Source of the DNA: Candidatus Bathyarchaeota archaeon
GTDB taxonomy: Archaea > Thermoproteota > Bathyarchaeia > Bathyarchaeales > Bathycorpusculaceae
Length of the DNA stretch: 64,000 nucleotides
Assembly (NCBI GenBank): GCA_026014735.1
Contig: JAOZHT010000001.1
Span: 1,054,001 to 1,118,000, forward strand
Reading direction: 5' to 3'
The translations under genes and the position numbers were made by a program. The notes below the pieces were generated by a model, which worked only from the letters and a program-made list of their open reading frames with translations, ran no database searches and was not told the DNA's origin. Shown one piece after another: positions 18,160 through 27,049 of the stretch; positions within the stretch are counted from its first letter, which is position 1; the number at the start of each line of letters is the position of its first letter.

Positions 18160-18747
18160 ATGCAAGCCAGCGCCAATATTACTTGTGATTTGATGTCTCC
18201 GAAAACTCCAGTTAACATAAACAGCGCTTATCGGCTGCTGCATCCCATGCATGTGGTGATGGTGAGTTGCGTGGGCAACAGCGGCAAACCAAACGCAACC
18301 ACGCTGGCTTGGGCTATGCCGACTTCGCAGAAGCCGCCGCTGCTAGCCATCAGCATTGCGCCTGGACGCCACAGCCATACCCTCATCGAGGAATCAGGCG
18401 AATTCGTCGTTAACATCCCAACCCTTGAGATTCTGCAGGCGGTTTACTCATGCGGCAGCCTCACGGGGCGAAGCTTCGATAAATTCAAGAAGGCTAATCT
18501 CACTGCGGCACCGGCCAAAACCGTTAAAGCCCCGATTATAGCTGAGTGCGCTGCGCATATCGAGTGCGAGGTGGATGGGCAATTCAGCACTGGGGACCAT
18601 ACGATTTTTGTGGGTAAAATATTGGAGGCTTACGCTGAGCAAGGTGCCTTTTCGGATGCGGGCTATGATCTTAAGCGGGTGCGTCACCTTTATCATGTTG
18701 GCGGCAACAACTTTGCTACTTTGGATCCGAAAAACTATAAGGCATAG
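18160..18747 (+). CDS. Flavin reductase-like FMN-binding protein
   Basis: 195 residues of the split-barrel flavin reductase family. Typical features are YRLLHPMHVVMVS near the start, ATTLAWAMPTSQKPPLLAISI, FVVNIP and a CGSLTGRSFDKF segment. Family members bind FMN and reduce it or serve as flavoprotein oxidoreductases in the cytoplasm. An internal ATG 11 codons in could also be the start. The substrate is not known. Confidence 0.85.
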   Translation: MQASANITCDLMSPKTPVNINSAYRLLHPMHVVMVSCVGNSGKPNATTLAWAMPTSQKPPLLAISIAPGRHSHTLIEESGEFVVNIPTLEILQAVYSCGSLTGRSFDKFKKANLTAAPAKTVKAPIIAECAAHIECEVDGQFSTGDHTIFVGKILEAYAEQGAFSDAGYDLKRVRHLYHVGGNNFATLDPKNYKA

Positions 18748-18854
18748 ATGATGTCGTGAGCGTTGATGTGGCTTATCTGTGTTGAAACCGCTATCATATG
18801 GTGGAGTATAGAAAAAACTAAAAACAAATCGGGACAATATCTTATTAGTCCCAA

Positions 18855-19304
18855 ATGATAGAAGTCAGAATTGAAGCCGCAACTACAAAACTCCTCGATA
18901 AACTTTACCGCATAGAAGCAGACTGCTTTGACGAGGAAGCCTTCACTAAACAGCAGATATCCTATCTTCTAAGTGACTACAACACCATCGCTTTGGTTGC
19001 CAGAGACGGCCAGGAAATCGCGGGGTTCATCATTGCCCAAATCGAAACCGCCGAAACCGAATATGGACACATCATAACCATAAACGTGCAGCCAAGATAT
19101 CGGCGATTGGGGATCGGCGCTAAAATGCTAAATGAAACCGAAAAACAGCTTAAAATTCGTGGCATAAGCACATGTCACCTTGAAGTCCGCGAAGACAACA
19201 ACGCAGCCATAAAGCTTTACCATAAACTGGGCTACCAAACCCTCAGTAGACTGGAAAAATACTATGGTAAAAAGCATGGGCTCTACCTCAAAAAGGTCCT
19301 CTGA
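18855..19304 (+). CDS. rimI: GNAT acetyltransferase (RimI-like)
   Basis: 149 residues with the GNAT core: VQPRYRRLGIGAKML carries the acetyl-CoA pyrophosphate-binding R-x-x-G-x-G signature. HLEVREDNNAAIKLYHKLGYQ is the RimI-type C-terminal half. In archaea this family acetylates protein N-termini. An AATATCTTATTAG element lies upstream of the ATG. It is monocistronic, with TATA sequences before and after. Confidence 0.85.
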   Translation: MIEVRIEAATTKLLDKLYRIEADCFDEEAFTKQQISYLLSDYNTIALVARDGQEIAGFIIAQIETAETEYGHIITINVQPRYRRLGIGAKMLNETEKQLKIRGISTCHLEVREDNNAAIKLYHKLGYQTLSRLEKYYGKKHGLYLKKVL

Positions 19305-19379
19305 GGCTGCCAAGCGCTGGTTTGGCTGATAAACAAAGCTTTATATCAACTGATGCTGTAAAATCGATGGTGGGGAGAG

Positions 19380-19646
19380 ATGGGAGAATCCCGTGGTAGA
19401 AAATCAAACGAGCAAACCCTTCGAACCATCGTTGTTTTAATCCGCAATACAACGTGGCGTTGTGGCAAGCTCGAGAAATCCATCGTTAAGCACCTCTACA
19501 AGCGACATGAAAACTTCGGCAAACCCGGCGTATCGATAAGAGACATCATGCAGAACCTCAACATCACCGGCGAAAAGAAAGACGAGTGCCTCGATGCCCT
19601 GCGCAGGCTAGAAAAACGCAACATCGTAAAAATAACTCCACTCTAA
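19380..19646 (+). CDS. Small protein, likely winged helix
   Basis: 88 residues, basic, no cysteine pattern beyond one Cys. The second half (GVSIRDIMQNLNITGEKKDECLDALRRLEKRNIVKI) has the pattern of a winged helix-turn-helix, so it may bind DNA or RNA. A TTTATATC TATA box at 19341-19348 lies about 35 nt before the ATG. T-runs downstream at about 19663 and 19688 may end the transcript. No specific family is recognised. Confidence 0.65.
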   Translation: MGESRGRKSNEQTLRTIVVLIRNTTWRCGKLEKSIVKHLYKRHENFGKPGVSIRDIMQNLNITGEKKDECLDALRRLEKRNIVKITPL

Positions 19647-19711
19647 CCTTTCTCTATTTTTTGTGAAAACAGATTGCTCTCTTAGCTGCGATTTTTTTCT
19701 ATAGGCCCCTA

Positions 19712-20593
19712 TTATATAGGCTCCACAAATGTGCATCCTCCAACGGCTGGGAGCAACGCACACTTAGGAGAAGCCAAGACACATGTGCATATGAAGCAAA
19801 AATCAGCAGGGGCGTCTGCGACTGTTTTCCGCTTCTGCCCATACCAAAGAAACATGGCAGCAGCAGTGACGGAAAGAAGCAAAGGCAACATTGCCAACCA
19901 AGACAGCTCTGGAACGGTTGGACTTGCGGAAGGCAAACCAGAACTTGTTGGTACTGTTATTGTCTCGGTTTGACTCCAATTGCTCTTAGCTTCACATTCA
20001 ATAGCAGAAGCCATGTGTCCCAATGTAGGGGCAGAAAGGCTAGCCTCATACATTTCTGATGAGTATCCAAACATTGCTCGCACTTGCACATCCACCTCTG
20101 CCTCAGAAGCATAATTCGCTGGAATGCGGACAACCGTATATTGGGGCTCTACTGATGCAGGAAGAGGATCATGGTATAAAGAACTTAGAAATTCCGAAGA
20201 AACATTTTCAAGATAAGCTTCTCGTGAATTAAAGCCAGTGATGATAGGAAATAATTCAATCCAATCATCTCCAAAATGACCCTTATAACGTATGTTATAA
20301 TACAAGGCGTATGTGGCACCGCTTGATGAGTCGCTAAATTCTTGGTTCTTAATTGTGACTACAATCGAAATATTTTGAACGTGAGTACCAGTTACATTAA
20401 CAACTTTTTGTCCAGTAAATTCGTCTATTTTGTAGGTTGTTGGCACATCATACGAATTATCAATGTAATGCAACGTAAATTCAGGTATAGAGGGTTTAGG
20501 TATTGTCTGAGCATTAGCTAATTCTACAAACATCAGGCTGGAAGATATCATGATTATTGTCAGAATTAAGGCCATTTTATTTAATTTACCCAT
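19712..20593 (-). CDS. Secreted surface protein with C-terminal membrane anchor
   Basis: 293 residues. A signal peptide covers about 1-29 (ending LANAQ), followed by a beta-rich ectodomain with several N-glycosylation sites. A PEF-CTERM-like anchor follows (VPELSW, about 20 hydrophobic residues, then QKRK). Such proteins normally end right after the basic residues. Here a tail of about 38 residues with five Cys (CFICTC and more) follows, possibly from loss of the original stop. The ATG at 20593 gives the best signal peptide. Function is unknown. Confidence 0.7.
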   Translation of the reverse strand: MGKLNKMALILTIIMISSSLMFVELANAQTIPKPSIPEFTLHYIDNSYDVPTTYKIDEFTGQKVVNVTGTHVQNISIVVTIKNQEFSDSSSGATYALYYNIRYKGHFGDDWIELFPIITGFNSREAYLENVSSEFLSSLYHDPLPASVEPQYTVVRIPANYASEAEVDVQVRAMFGYSSEMYEASLSAPTLGHMASAIECEAKSNWSQTETITVPTSSGLPSASPTVPELSWLAMLPLLLSVTAAAMFLWYGQKRKTVADAPADFCFICTCVLASPKCALLPAVGGCTFVEPI

Positions 20594-20817
20594 GCTTAAA
20601 ACTATCAAAATAAAGTGGATAAAAAGATTCCTGTATAGCTTTCTTGACTAAGTCAGTCAACATTTCTTGACCAAAGGCTTCTTTGTCATGCGTGGGCAGA
20701 TGGATACAGGTGGCAAATTCGATTGGCATGAATCCGTTTTGGATACAGGTATTATCAGCGGCATCACATTTTTTGCGGGGCTTGTCGTTTCATATCGACC
20801 AATATGAAAAAAAGGGT

Positions 20818-22191
20818 TTATTTGAGAAGCTCTGTTTCGCTTGGCGGCTGCTTAATCAAGCCATGCTTCATGAGCAACTCGGTGGATTCCCTTGCGTTCT
20901 TGATAATTGCAGATGCCCGCTCGTAGAGTTCTGCTCGGCTGGGCTTAACCCTTGCGACGCCCTGCTCTATAGATTTAAGCGCGCAGGCAACCGCTTCCCG
21001 GGGAAACACTTCCCACTCATCCATCCGGGGCAGCAAATCCACCTCTGACATGCCCCGCTCCTCGGCGTAGGTAGCCAGCTCCGTTGCGGCGGCGATGCAC
21101 ATGTCATCAGTTATTGTCTTTGCCTTCACGTCTAGGACGCCTCGGAATATGGCGGGGAACCCCATGCTGTTGTTAACTTGGTTGGGGAAGTCGCTGCGTC
21201 CCGTCGCCACCACCCGTGCGCCGGCTTCCTTTGCTTCCCAAGGCCAAATCTCAGGAATCGGGTTAGCGCAGGCAAAAACGATGGAGTCGCTTGCCATGGT
21301 TTTTATCCACTCCTTTTTGATGGTTCCGGGGCCGGGTTTAGATGCCGCCACGACTGCGTCGACTCCTTTGAAGGCTTCCTCTATGCCTCCACGTCGGCCC
21401 TCAGCGTTGGTTTTCTGGGTGACATCGAACTTCCAAGGGTCCTCCGCCTCGTTGATGTCTGATCTGCCCTTGTATATGACGCCTTTGGTGTCGGCGAGGA
21501 TTATGTTGCCGGGTTTAACGCCCCACTTCATAAGCACATAGGCGGTCCGGATGTTAGCTGCGCCTGAACCCACCAGCGTAATGAGGCTCTCTTTGGGTTT
21601 TTTGCCCACCAACTTGAAGGCGTTCATTAGCCCCGCGAGGATAACGGTGGCGGTGCCCTGCTGGTCATCATGCCAAACTGGCACCTGCATCTCAGCGCGT
21701 GCCTTCTCAAGAACATGGAAGCATTTGGGTTTCTCGATGTCTTCGAGGTTTATGCCGCCAAACGAGGGCTCCAGCGCCTTACATATCCGCACTATCTCGT
21801 CAGGGTCTTTGGTGCGTAGGCAAATCGGAAAGGCATCGACGCCGCCGAGGTACTTGAAAAGCAACGCTTTGCCCTCCATAACGGGCATCGCGGCTTCAGG
21901 GCCGATGTCGCCTAGACCCAAGACGCGGGTGCCGTCGGTGACGACTGCCACGTAGTTCCAGCGGTTGGTTAATTCGAAAGATTTGTCGGGGTCTGCATGG
22001 ATTTCCCTGCATGCTGCGGCGACGCCGGGTGTGTACCAGATGGCGAAGTCATCTACGTTTCTAATCGCGCATTTCGGGATAACCTGCATTTTTCCTTCGT
22101 AGAACCGATGCATCGGCGGCGAGAGCTGCGCGGGTTTTTTGGCTTTTGCAAGCAACTCGTCGACGGTGGCCTTTTTTTCTGCGGAAACCAA
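20818..22191 (-). CDS. NAD(P)-dependent malic enzyme
   Basis: 457 residues, the short prokaryotic malic enzyme that oxidatively decarboxylates malate to pyruvate. Visible are IWYTPGVA, VVTDGTRVLGLGDIGPEAAMPVMEGK, the metal site INLEDI and VWHDDQQGTA, and the nucleotide loop LVGSGAANI. No phosphotransacetylase domain is fused. The frame opens earlier at a TTG, but an AGGAG 9 nt upstream of the TTG at 22191 marks the start. It links the C4 pool with pyruvate. Confidence 0.93.
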   Translation of the reverse strand: MVSAEKKATVDELLAKAKKPAQLSPPMHRFYEGKMQVIPKCAIRNVDDFAIWYTPGVAAACREIHADPDKSFELTNRWNYVAVVTDGTRVLGLGDIGPEAAMPVMEGKALLFKYLGGVDAFPICLRTKDPDEIVRICKALEPSFGGINLEDIEKPKCFHVLEKARAEMQVPVWHDDQQGTATVILAGLMNAFKLVGKKPKESLITLVGSGAANIRTAYVLMKWGVKPGNIILADTKGVIYKGRSDINEAEDPWKFDVTQKTNAEGRRGGIEEAFKGVDAVVAASKPGPGTIKKEWIKTMASDSIVFACANPIPEIWPWEAKEAGARVVATGRSDFPNQVNNSMGFPAIFRGVLDVKAKTITDDMCIAAATELATYAEERGMSEVDLLPRMDEWEVFPREAVACALKSIEQGVARVKPSRAELYERASAIIKNARESTELLMKHGLIKQPPSETELLK

Positions 22192-22639
22192 AGTGTCATT
22201 CTCCTGCAAAGCGCTAAAACACAAAGAACGCTTTAAGCGTTTCCGCCGACGCCTGTTTTCTTCTTTGTTGGGCGAGCGGTTTCTTGGCTACACAAATATG
22301 CGGCGGTGCCTGCTCAGTCAGCCTCCCTCCCCTCTATAGGTTCCCTGCATACCTCAGAAATCAGGGCCAAACAGTGGTGAAAAAGACGGCAGAACGTGCA
22401 ACAAACCTTCCAGCCAACGCCGTCCTCAGACAGAACTAATCGCAAACACTCAAGAGGAATATTGCAGCTAAGCCTAACCAAATATGGCTGATAAGCGATT
22501 CTTCGCTTCAAATCACCTTTACGTTAAAGGTGACAGCAGAGAATTGGTATTTGCTCGCTTAAGCATTAATGTTGCGCTGTAATTTGCCATTACTATTTTA
22601 CAAATCTATCAGTCAAGTTTAATTTTACGGAACTCATGA
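22192..22639. other. Intergenic region between divergent genes
   Basis: About 450 bases separate the malic enzyme and an MFS gene. A pyrimidine-rich stretch at 22310-22340 (CTCCCTCCCCTCTATAGG) weakly resembles blocks of the dispersed 3' element, but in a different order. A 65-codon minus-strand frame has no support. The A/T-rich end should hold the MFS promoter. Confidence 0.4.
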
Positions 22640-23872
22640 ATGCCTGCTATGTGGCGGTTAGGCACTTTCTTCCATGAGATGGCTTATGGGCTGCTTTCAG
22701 TATTCATACCACTCTACATTGTCACCTCTGCAGCCGCGGGCGGTTTGGGTGGAAGCCTGGTAGATTTGGGTATAATAATGGGTCTTTCGGTTGCTTTTAC
22801 GATACCTTCATCTTACTTTTGGGGCTGGATATGCGACAGAATGAGACGCTACAAAATGTTCATTCTGCTATCTTTCTTTTCTTCAGCAATCATACTTTTT
22901 CTCTTTACAATTCCCTTTGCCAGAAACTTGGTTGTTTTCGGAGTGCTCTACATTTTAATGAACGTGCTTCATAATGCCCACGAATCCCCCAAAAACGTGT
23001 TAGTTGCAGAAAACTATTCACATGACCAATGGGGAAGAGCATACGCAATATATGAGGGCTTAACCGAAGTCGGCCTCATTATCGGTTTAGGCCTCGGAAT
23101 TGCAGCCTTTAGCCCAACAATCAATTTCGGAACCAATGCCATGTACACCTTCTACATTTGCAGCTCGCTGAGTTTGGTCGCATTCGTTATTTCTTTGCTA
23201 TTTGTGGCTGATCCAATTATGAATTTTGAGCGCCGCCTTGTAGGTATAGAAAGAAATCTTGATTATAGCCATAGAGGCTTTGAGGCAGTGTCCAGAATGT
23301 GGCGCGGCTATGGAGATAATGCAACCCTTAAGCAAACCCGCTTTTTGGGCTTTGGTCTAGCTATCCTGTTCTTCTCATTAGCAACCGCCGTCTTCTATAC
23401 ACCGCTTCCAGTATTCTTTACCGAGTACTTAGGATTAGACACGGGATCAGTCTTTATCGCGTATGTATTGGGTTCGATTGGCGCCACCTCTGGCTACTTC
23501 GCTATTCGCAATCGAGCTTTCGGCGGCGATACCAAAAAGCGCATAAGCCGAATGATCCTGCTGAGAAGTTTTTTTGTTTTCCTAATTGTTGCAGTTGTGG
23601 GATTCTCTTTCTATCCGTTACCTCTGGCAGGTATGATTCTGATTGGATTAGGCTTTGCTTTCGCAATCTATTCCATTCTTATGCTTTGTAACGCTATGGC
23701 GCTTGTCCCAGAAGGAAAATCAGGCATAAGTGATGTCTTAGCTGGTTTAGGAGCAGCAATCGGCGCCTTTACTGGACCATACTTAGCTGAGGTAATCGGT
23801 TATCTGCCTGCTTTCTTAATTGCAGCCCTGCTTTTCTTGGTGGCTTTTGTCTGCATAAAAGTCCTTTCCTAA
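22640..23872 (+). CDS. MFS transporter
   Basis: 410 residues, almost all in about 12 membrane helices in two halves joined by a cytoplasmic loop near 195-230. The helix 2-3 loop WGWICDRMRRYK is the MFS signature A region (G-x-x-x-D-R-x-x-R-R). The substrate cannot be told. It begins soon after the signal-less N-terminus and appears monocistronic. Confidence 0.85.
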   Translation: MPAMWRLGTFFHEMAYGLLSVFIPLYIVTSAAAGGLGGSLVDLGIIMGLSVAFTIPSSYFWGWICDRMRRYKMFILLSFFSSAIILFLFTIPFARNLVVFGVLYILMNVLHNAHESPKNVLVAENYSHDQWGRAYAIYEGLTEVGLIIGLGLGIAAFSPTINFGTNAMYTFYICSSLSLVAFVISLLFVADPIMNFERRLVGIERNLDYSHRGFEAVSRMWRGYGDNATLKQTRFLGFGLAILFFSLATAVFYTPLPVFFTEYLGLDTGSVFIAYVLGSIGATSGYFAIRNRAFGGDTKKRISRMILLRSFFVFLIVAVVGFSFYPLPLAGMILIGLGFAFAIYSILMLCNAMALVPEGKSGISDVLAGLGAAIGAFTGPYLAEVIGYLPAFLIAALLFLVAFVCIKVLS

Positions 23873-24054
23873 CACCCTTCAAAGCGGCGGCTTCCCCTAT
23901 CGATGCTTTATCTGATGCTTTGCATGGGGGTCATAGCCACAACAATCACGTAGTGCCCCTGCGGCTCTGTTTTTGCTTGGTAAGTACACAAGCCGCCGCC
24001 CGTATTCTAAAGAAAGGAATGCCGACTAAGGTGTGATGTTCGATGGAAAGAAAT

Positions 24055-24075
24055 CAAAAAAAGAAAAAAAATTTT
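24055..24075 (-). terminator. Oligo-T terminator of the OB-fold protein gene
   Basis: Two A runs on the plus strand read as T8-C-T7 type tracts on the minus strand, about 20-40 nt after the stop of the OB-fold gene. Oligo-T tracts are the usual archaeal termination signal. Confidence 0.5.
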
Positions 24076-24093
24076 CTTGAACCTTATGGATAC

Positions 24094-24660
24094 TTAGTAT
24101 CTTGGCCTGTAGCCGCCGCCACCGCGCCGATCGCCGCCGCCTCTGCTATCGCGACCGCCGCCGTAACCGCCGCCGCCACGTCGGTCTCTACCGCCGTAAC
24201 CGCCGCCACCGCCGAATCCTCTTCCTCCGCCTCGGCCACCGCCGCCGCGGAAGGGTCTTCTCTCCTGCTCATATGTTTTGCTTGAAACGTTGTTTTCTGT
24301 GTTCACTTCTGCTGCAAGGGGTTCAGCTGCGGGTTCGAGTTTGCCGTATTTGCCGATGTTTAGGCGGATGTTGCCTTTGAAGAGAGTAACGTAGCCGTTT
24401 TCAACGCGGACTGTGTCCTCTTCATTGACTTTCTCGATGTTGTCGTCCCAGAGTGTTAGGTAGACAACGCCAGTTTCGTCGCCGATGAGTGCATCGCTGA
24501 CTTTGTGTGGTGAGCCGTCTCTGCCCATTGGGATTTCGCGTATTTCAGTTTTAGATACTACCTTGGCCGTGACATTAACTGCTTTAGATTGTGGGGTTAA
24601 GTCGCCGACTTTGGCTTCTACGGGTTCCTTTTTGTTTTCGAAAAAACCTTCTACAGCCAA
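24094..24660 (-). CDS. Single-stranded nucleic acid-binding OB-fold protein with RGG tail
   Basis: 188 residues. Residues about 12-110 form an OB fold of the archaeal SSB/SOSS-B type (VGDLTPQSKAVNVTAKVVSK, GDETGVVYLTLWDD, GNIRLNIGKYGKLE). The last 55 residues are almost only Gly, Arg, Asp and Tyr in RGG/GGYGG repeats, as in RNA-binding RGG boxes. It probably coats single-stranded DNA or RNA. The TTG start has a GGTG about 10 nt upstream. Crenarchaeal SSBs have a disordered acidic or basic tail; an RGG tail is less usual. Confidence 0.85.
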   Translation of the reverse strand: MAVEGFFENKKEPVEAKVGDLTPQSKAVNVTAKVVSKTEIREIPMGRDGSPHKVSDALIGDETGVVYLTLWDDNIEKVNEEDTVRVENGYVTLFKGNIRLNIGKYGKLEPAAEPLAAEVNTENNVSSKTYEQERRPFRGGGGRGGGRGFGGGGGYGGRDRRGGGGYGGGRDSRGGGDRRGGGGYRPRY

Positions 24661-24787
24661 TTGATTTCAACACCTATTTTGTGGTCTCAGACACATGTTA
24701 GATTTTCTGAGAACTTAAGTGTTTCGCTTAAACGGTTCTGAGGTTTCTGCGCTGAACATATTAGGTTGAGCCACGTTTCTGGTGTAT

Positions 24788-25573
24788 ATGCATCGAAGAA
24801 TGGCTGCTGCCTTGATTATTCTAGTAGCCGCGGGAATAGGATTAGCATATGCAGCCAGCCTCATTTGGACAGCGGTGCCCGATGGACCCACCCAGTACAC
24901 CTACACAGTCATCAACACCTACCCCCATGACACCGCAGCGTACACACAAGGACTCCTCATCGACGACGGCGTCCTCTACGAGAGCACCGGCGGATTTGGC
25001 GCCTCGACTCTTCGCAGAGTTGACCTTACATCGGGTTCGGTGCAGCAGCAAATCAAGCTAAACGATTACCTCTTCGGCGAAGGACTCACCTTAGTCAACG
25101 GCAAACTCCTCCAACTAACATGGCAAAACCGCATAGGCTTCATCTACGACAAAGAAACCCTCATGGTGCAGGGCAACTTTAGCTACCCCACAGAAGGCTG
25201 GGGCTTAACCTACGACGGAACAAGCTTAATCATGAGCGACGGCACCTCCAACCTCTACTTCCTCGACCCCGCCACTTTCCAGCAAACAAGGCAAATCAGC
25301 GTCCAAGTTAACGGCACCGCCCTCACAAACATAAACGAGCTTGAATACGTCAACGGCGAAGTCTACGCAAACATCTGGCACACCCAAACCATCGCCATAA
25401 TCAACTCCGACACCGGAGAAGTCAGGGGCTACCTTGACCTGTCAGGGCTCTATCAACAGCAGAGCCTAGATGATGTATTAAACGGCATAGCCTACGACCA
25501 GGAAAGCGGCAGGCTATTTGTAACGGGCAAAAACTGGGCAAGCCTCTTTGAAATAGAAATCGTGCCCAAGTAG
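24788..25573 (+). CDS. Glutaminyl-peptide cyclotransferase-like protein (beta-propeller type)
   Basis: 261 residues with an N-terminal membrane anchor or signal peptide (about 5-24). The rest matches the plant/bacterial QC family: TYPHDTAAYTQGL, GLTLVNGKLLQLTWQN, TYDGTSLIMSDG, ELEYVNGEVYANIW and VLNGIAYD. These enzymes cyclise N-terminal Gln to pyroglutamate, here probably outside the cell. A CATATTA box 26 nt upstream supports the ATG at 24788 as a leaderless start rather than the GTG at 24782. Confidence 0.85.
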   Translation: MHRRMAAALIILVAAGIGLAYAASLIWTAVPDGPTQYTYTVINTYPHDTAAYTQGLLIDDGVLYESTGGFGASTLRRVDLTSGSVQQQIKLNDYLFGEGLTLVNGKLLQLTWQNRIGFIYDKETLMVQGNFSYPTEGWGLTYDGTSLIMSDGTSNLYFLDPATFQQTRQISVQVNGTALTNINELEYVNGEVYANIWHTQTIAIINSDTGEVRGYLDLSGLYQQQSLDDVLNGIAYDQESGRLFVTGKNWASLFEIEIVPK

Positions 25574-25667
25574 CCCAGCTTGGCGTAGCAAACTGTTTTC
25601 TGCGTTTCTTTAGCTGGGTTAGGAATTTAAGTTGCCAATGCACATACAAATCCAGCAAGTGATTGCA

Positions 25668-26570
25668 ATGCCATACGACCATGAAGAACTCGAAAAGTTT
25701 CGTCTCTCAGGCAAAATCCTGCGGGAAACCCGAGAGGAAATGCGCAGCTACGTCCAGGAGAACATGCGCTGCATCGACGTCTGCGAGAAAACCGAGGGCT
25801 TAATTCGCCAAAAAGGCGGCAAACCCGCTTTCCCAACCAACGTAAGCATAAACGAAGTCACCGCGCACTACACTTCCCCGCCCAACGACGCCTCCACCAT
25901 CCCCATGGGCTCCACCGTAAAGGTTGATTTAGGCGTACAAATCGACGGCTATGTCACCGACACCGCGTTCACGGTGGCGTTTAGCCCCGAGGGTAAAGCG
26001 ATGACGGCTACGGCTGAACTTGCGCTGAAAACCATAATCGAGAACATCCATGGCGACATGTCTCTAGGCGACATCGGCGCGTTAGCTGAGAAAACCATAA
26101 GAAACCGTGGATTCCGCCCCATAAGCAACCTCACTGGGCACAGCGTAGGCAGATACCTCATCCACGCGGGAACCTCCATCCCCAGCGTGTCCGGCTTTAA
26201 CCCCCATAAAGTCAAAGCGGGCGATGTCTACGCCATCGAACCCTTCGTTACCCAACTTGACGCCATCGCAAGGGTCGATGATAGTCCACAGAACACGATT
26301 TTCCGTTTTCTGAAAGCCAAATCACTAAAGACGCCGGAGGCAAAAAAACTTGCCAAGCACATCGAAGCAAACTTCCATACGCTGCCCTTTGCGGAGCGCT
26401 GGCTGCTCGGGGTTTTGCCTAAAGAAAAACATGCAGCCGCATTCAAGGAGCTGCTTAAATCAAAATCCGTTATGACTTACCCCGTGTTTGTGGAAGCCAG
26501 CCGAAAACCCGTCGCTCAGGCAGAACATACCTTGCTCATCAAGGAAGACGGATGCGAAGTTTTAACCTGA
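25668..26570 (+). CDS. map: Methionine aminopeptidase, type II
   Basis: 300 residues, archaeal type II. It removes the initiator Met. The five metal ligands are visible: Asp in VDLGVQIDGY, Asp in VTDTAFT, His in LTGHSVGR, Glu in AIEPFV and Glu near the end in QAEHTLLI. The insert typical of type II follows the fourth ligand. The frame opens at a TTG (25632), but an AATTTAAG box at about 25624-25631 places the transcript start downstream, favouring the ATG at 25668. Confidence 0.93.
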   Translation: MPYDHEELEKFRLSGKILRETREEMRSYVQENMRCIDVCEKTEGLIRQKGGKPAFPTNVSINEVTAHYTSPPNDASTIPMGSTVKVDLGVQIDGYVTDTAFTVAFSPEGKAMTATAELALKTIIENIHGDMSLGDIGALAEKTIRNRGFRPISNLTGHSVGRYLIHAGTSIPSVSGFNPHKVKAGDVYAIEPFVTQLDAIARVDDSPQNTIFRFLKAKSLKTPEAKKLAKHIEANFHTLPFAERWLLGVLPKEKHAAAFKELLKSKSVMTYPVFVEASRKPVAQAEHTLLIKEDGCEVLT

Positions 26571-26606
26571 AAAAATTAAAATAAAATAGATTGGTTGCCT
26601 AGCCGT

Positions 26607-27035
26607 TTAGATGGCGTAGGTTTTTTCCTTCTCTTTGACTTCTTTGTAGATGGCTGTTATCATTTGTTTGCCGCCGCATTTGGGGCATGGAGCCTCGATG
26701 TCTTTGAAGACGTAGTCGCCGCGTTGGAATTCTCTGACGGTTTTGTTGTTGCAGGCTTTGTTTTGGCATTCGATGGTTGTCATGACTTTTGGGATGTCGA
26801 TTTTTACTTCAGCGGCTTGTCTGCGGGATTGGTAGAGCAGAAACAGCGACATAGCCATAGCGATTGCTCCTATGCCGCCTAGAATCGCCGCTGCCAACTG
26901 GTCGCCTTGGGACATGTAGGTTTCGAAGGCAACAAACACCGCTACCAGTGAAAGCGCCATGACGACGATCACTATCATCGTCAGGTAATTGGAGATTTTG
27001 TTTGTGCCAGATTGGGTTTGTGTTTGCTGAGTCAA
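26607..27035 (-). CDS. Two-helix membrane protein with zinc ribbon
   Basis: 142 residues. Two membrane helices (about 20-42 and 50-70) are followed by a cytoplasmic zinc ribbon (CQNKAC and CPKC). Start: the frame begins with a GTG overlapping the upstream stop by 1 nt, but GAGGT lies 8 nt before a TTG at 27035, which I prefer. The tight link to the DUF1512 gene means one operon. Function unknown; it may act as a partner of the DUF1512 membrane protein. Confidence 0.7.
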   Translation of the reverse strand: MTQQTQTQSGTNKISNYLTMIVIVVMALSLVAVFVAFETYMSQGDQLAAAILGGIGAIAMAMSLFLLYQSRRQAAEVKIDIPKVMTTIECQNKACNNKTVREFQRGDYVFKDIEAPCPKCGGKQMITAIYKEVKEKEKTYAI

Positions 27036-27049
27036 TGATATCGACCTCA

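Noticed and set aside
22301-22345. Possible fourth copy of the dispersed 3' element
   Set aside because: Only short pyrimidine blocks match and their order differs. It is not next to a stop codon on the sense strand.
24043-24380. Plus-strand frames rich in Ala and Arg over the RGG tail
   Set aside because: They are antisense reflections of the Gly/Arg repeats in the OB-fold protein gene.
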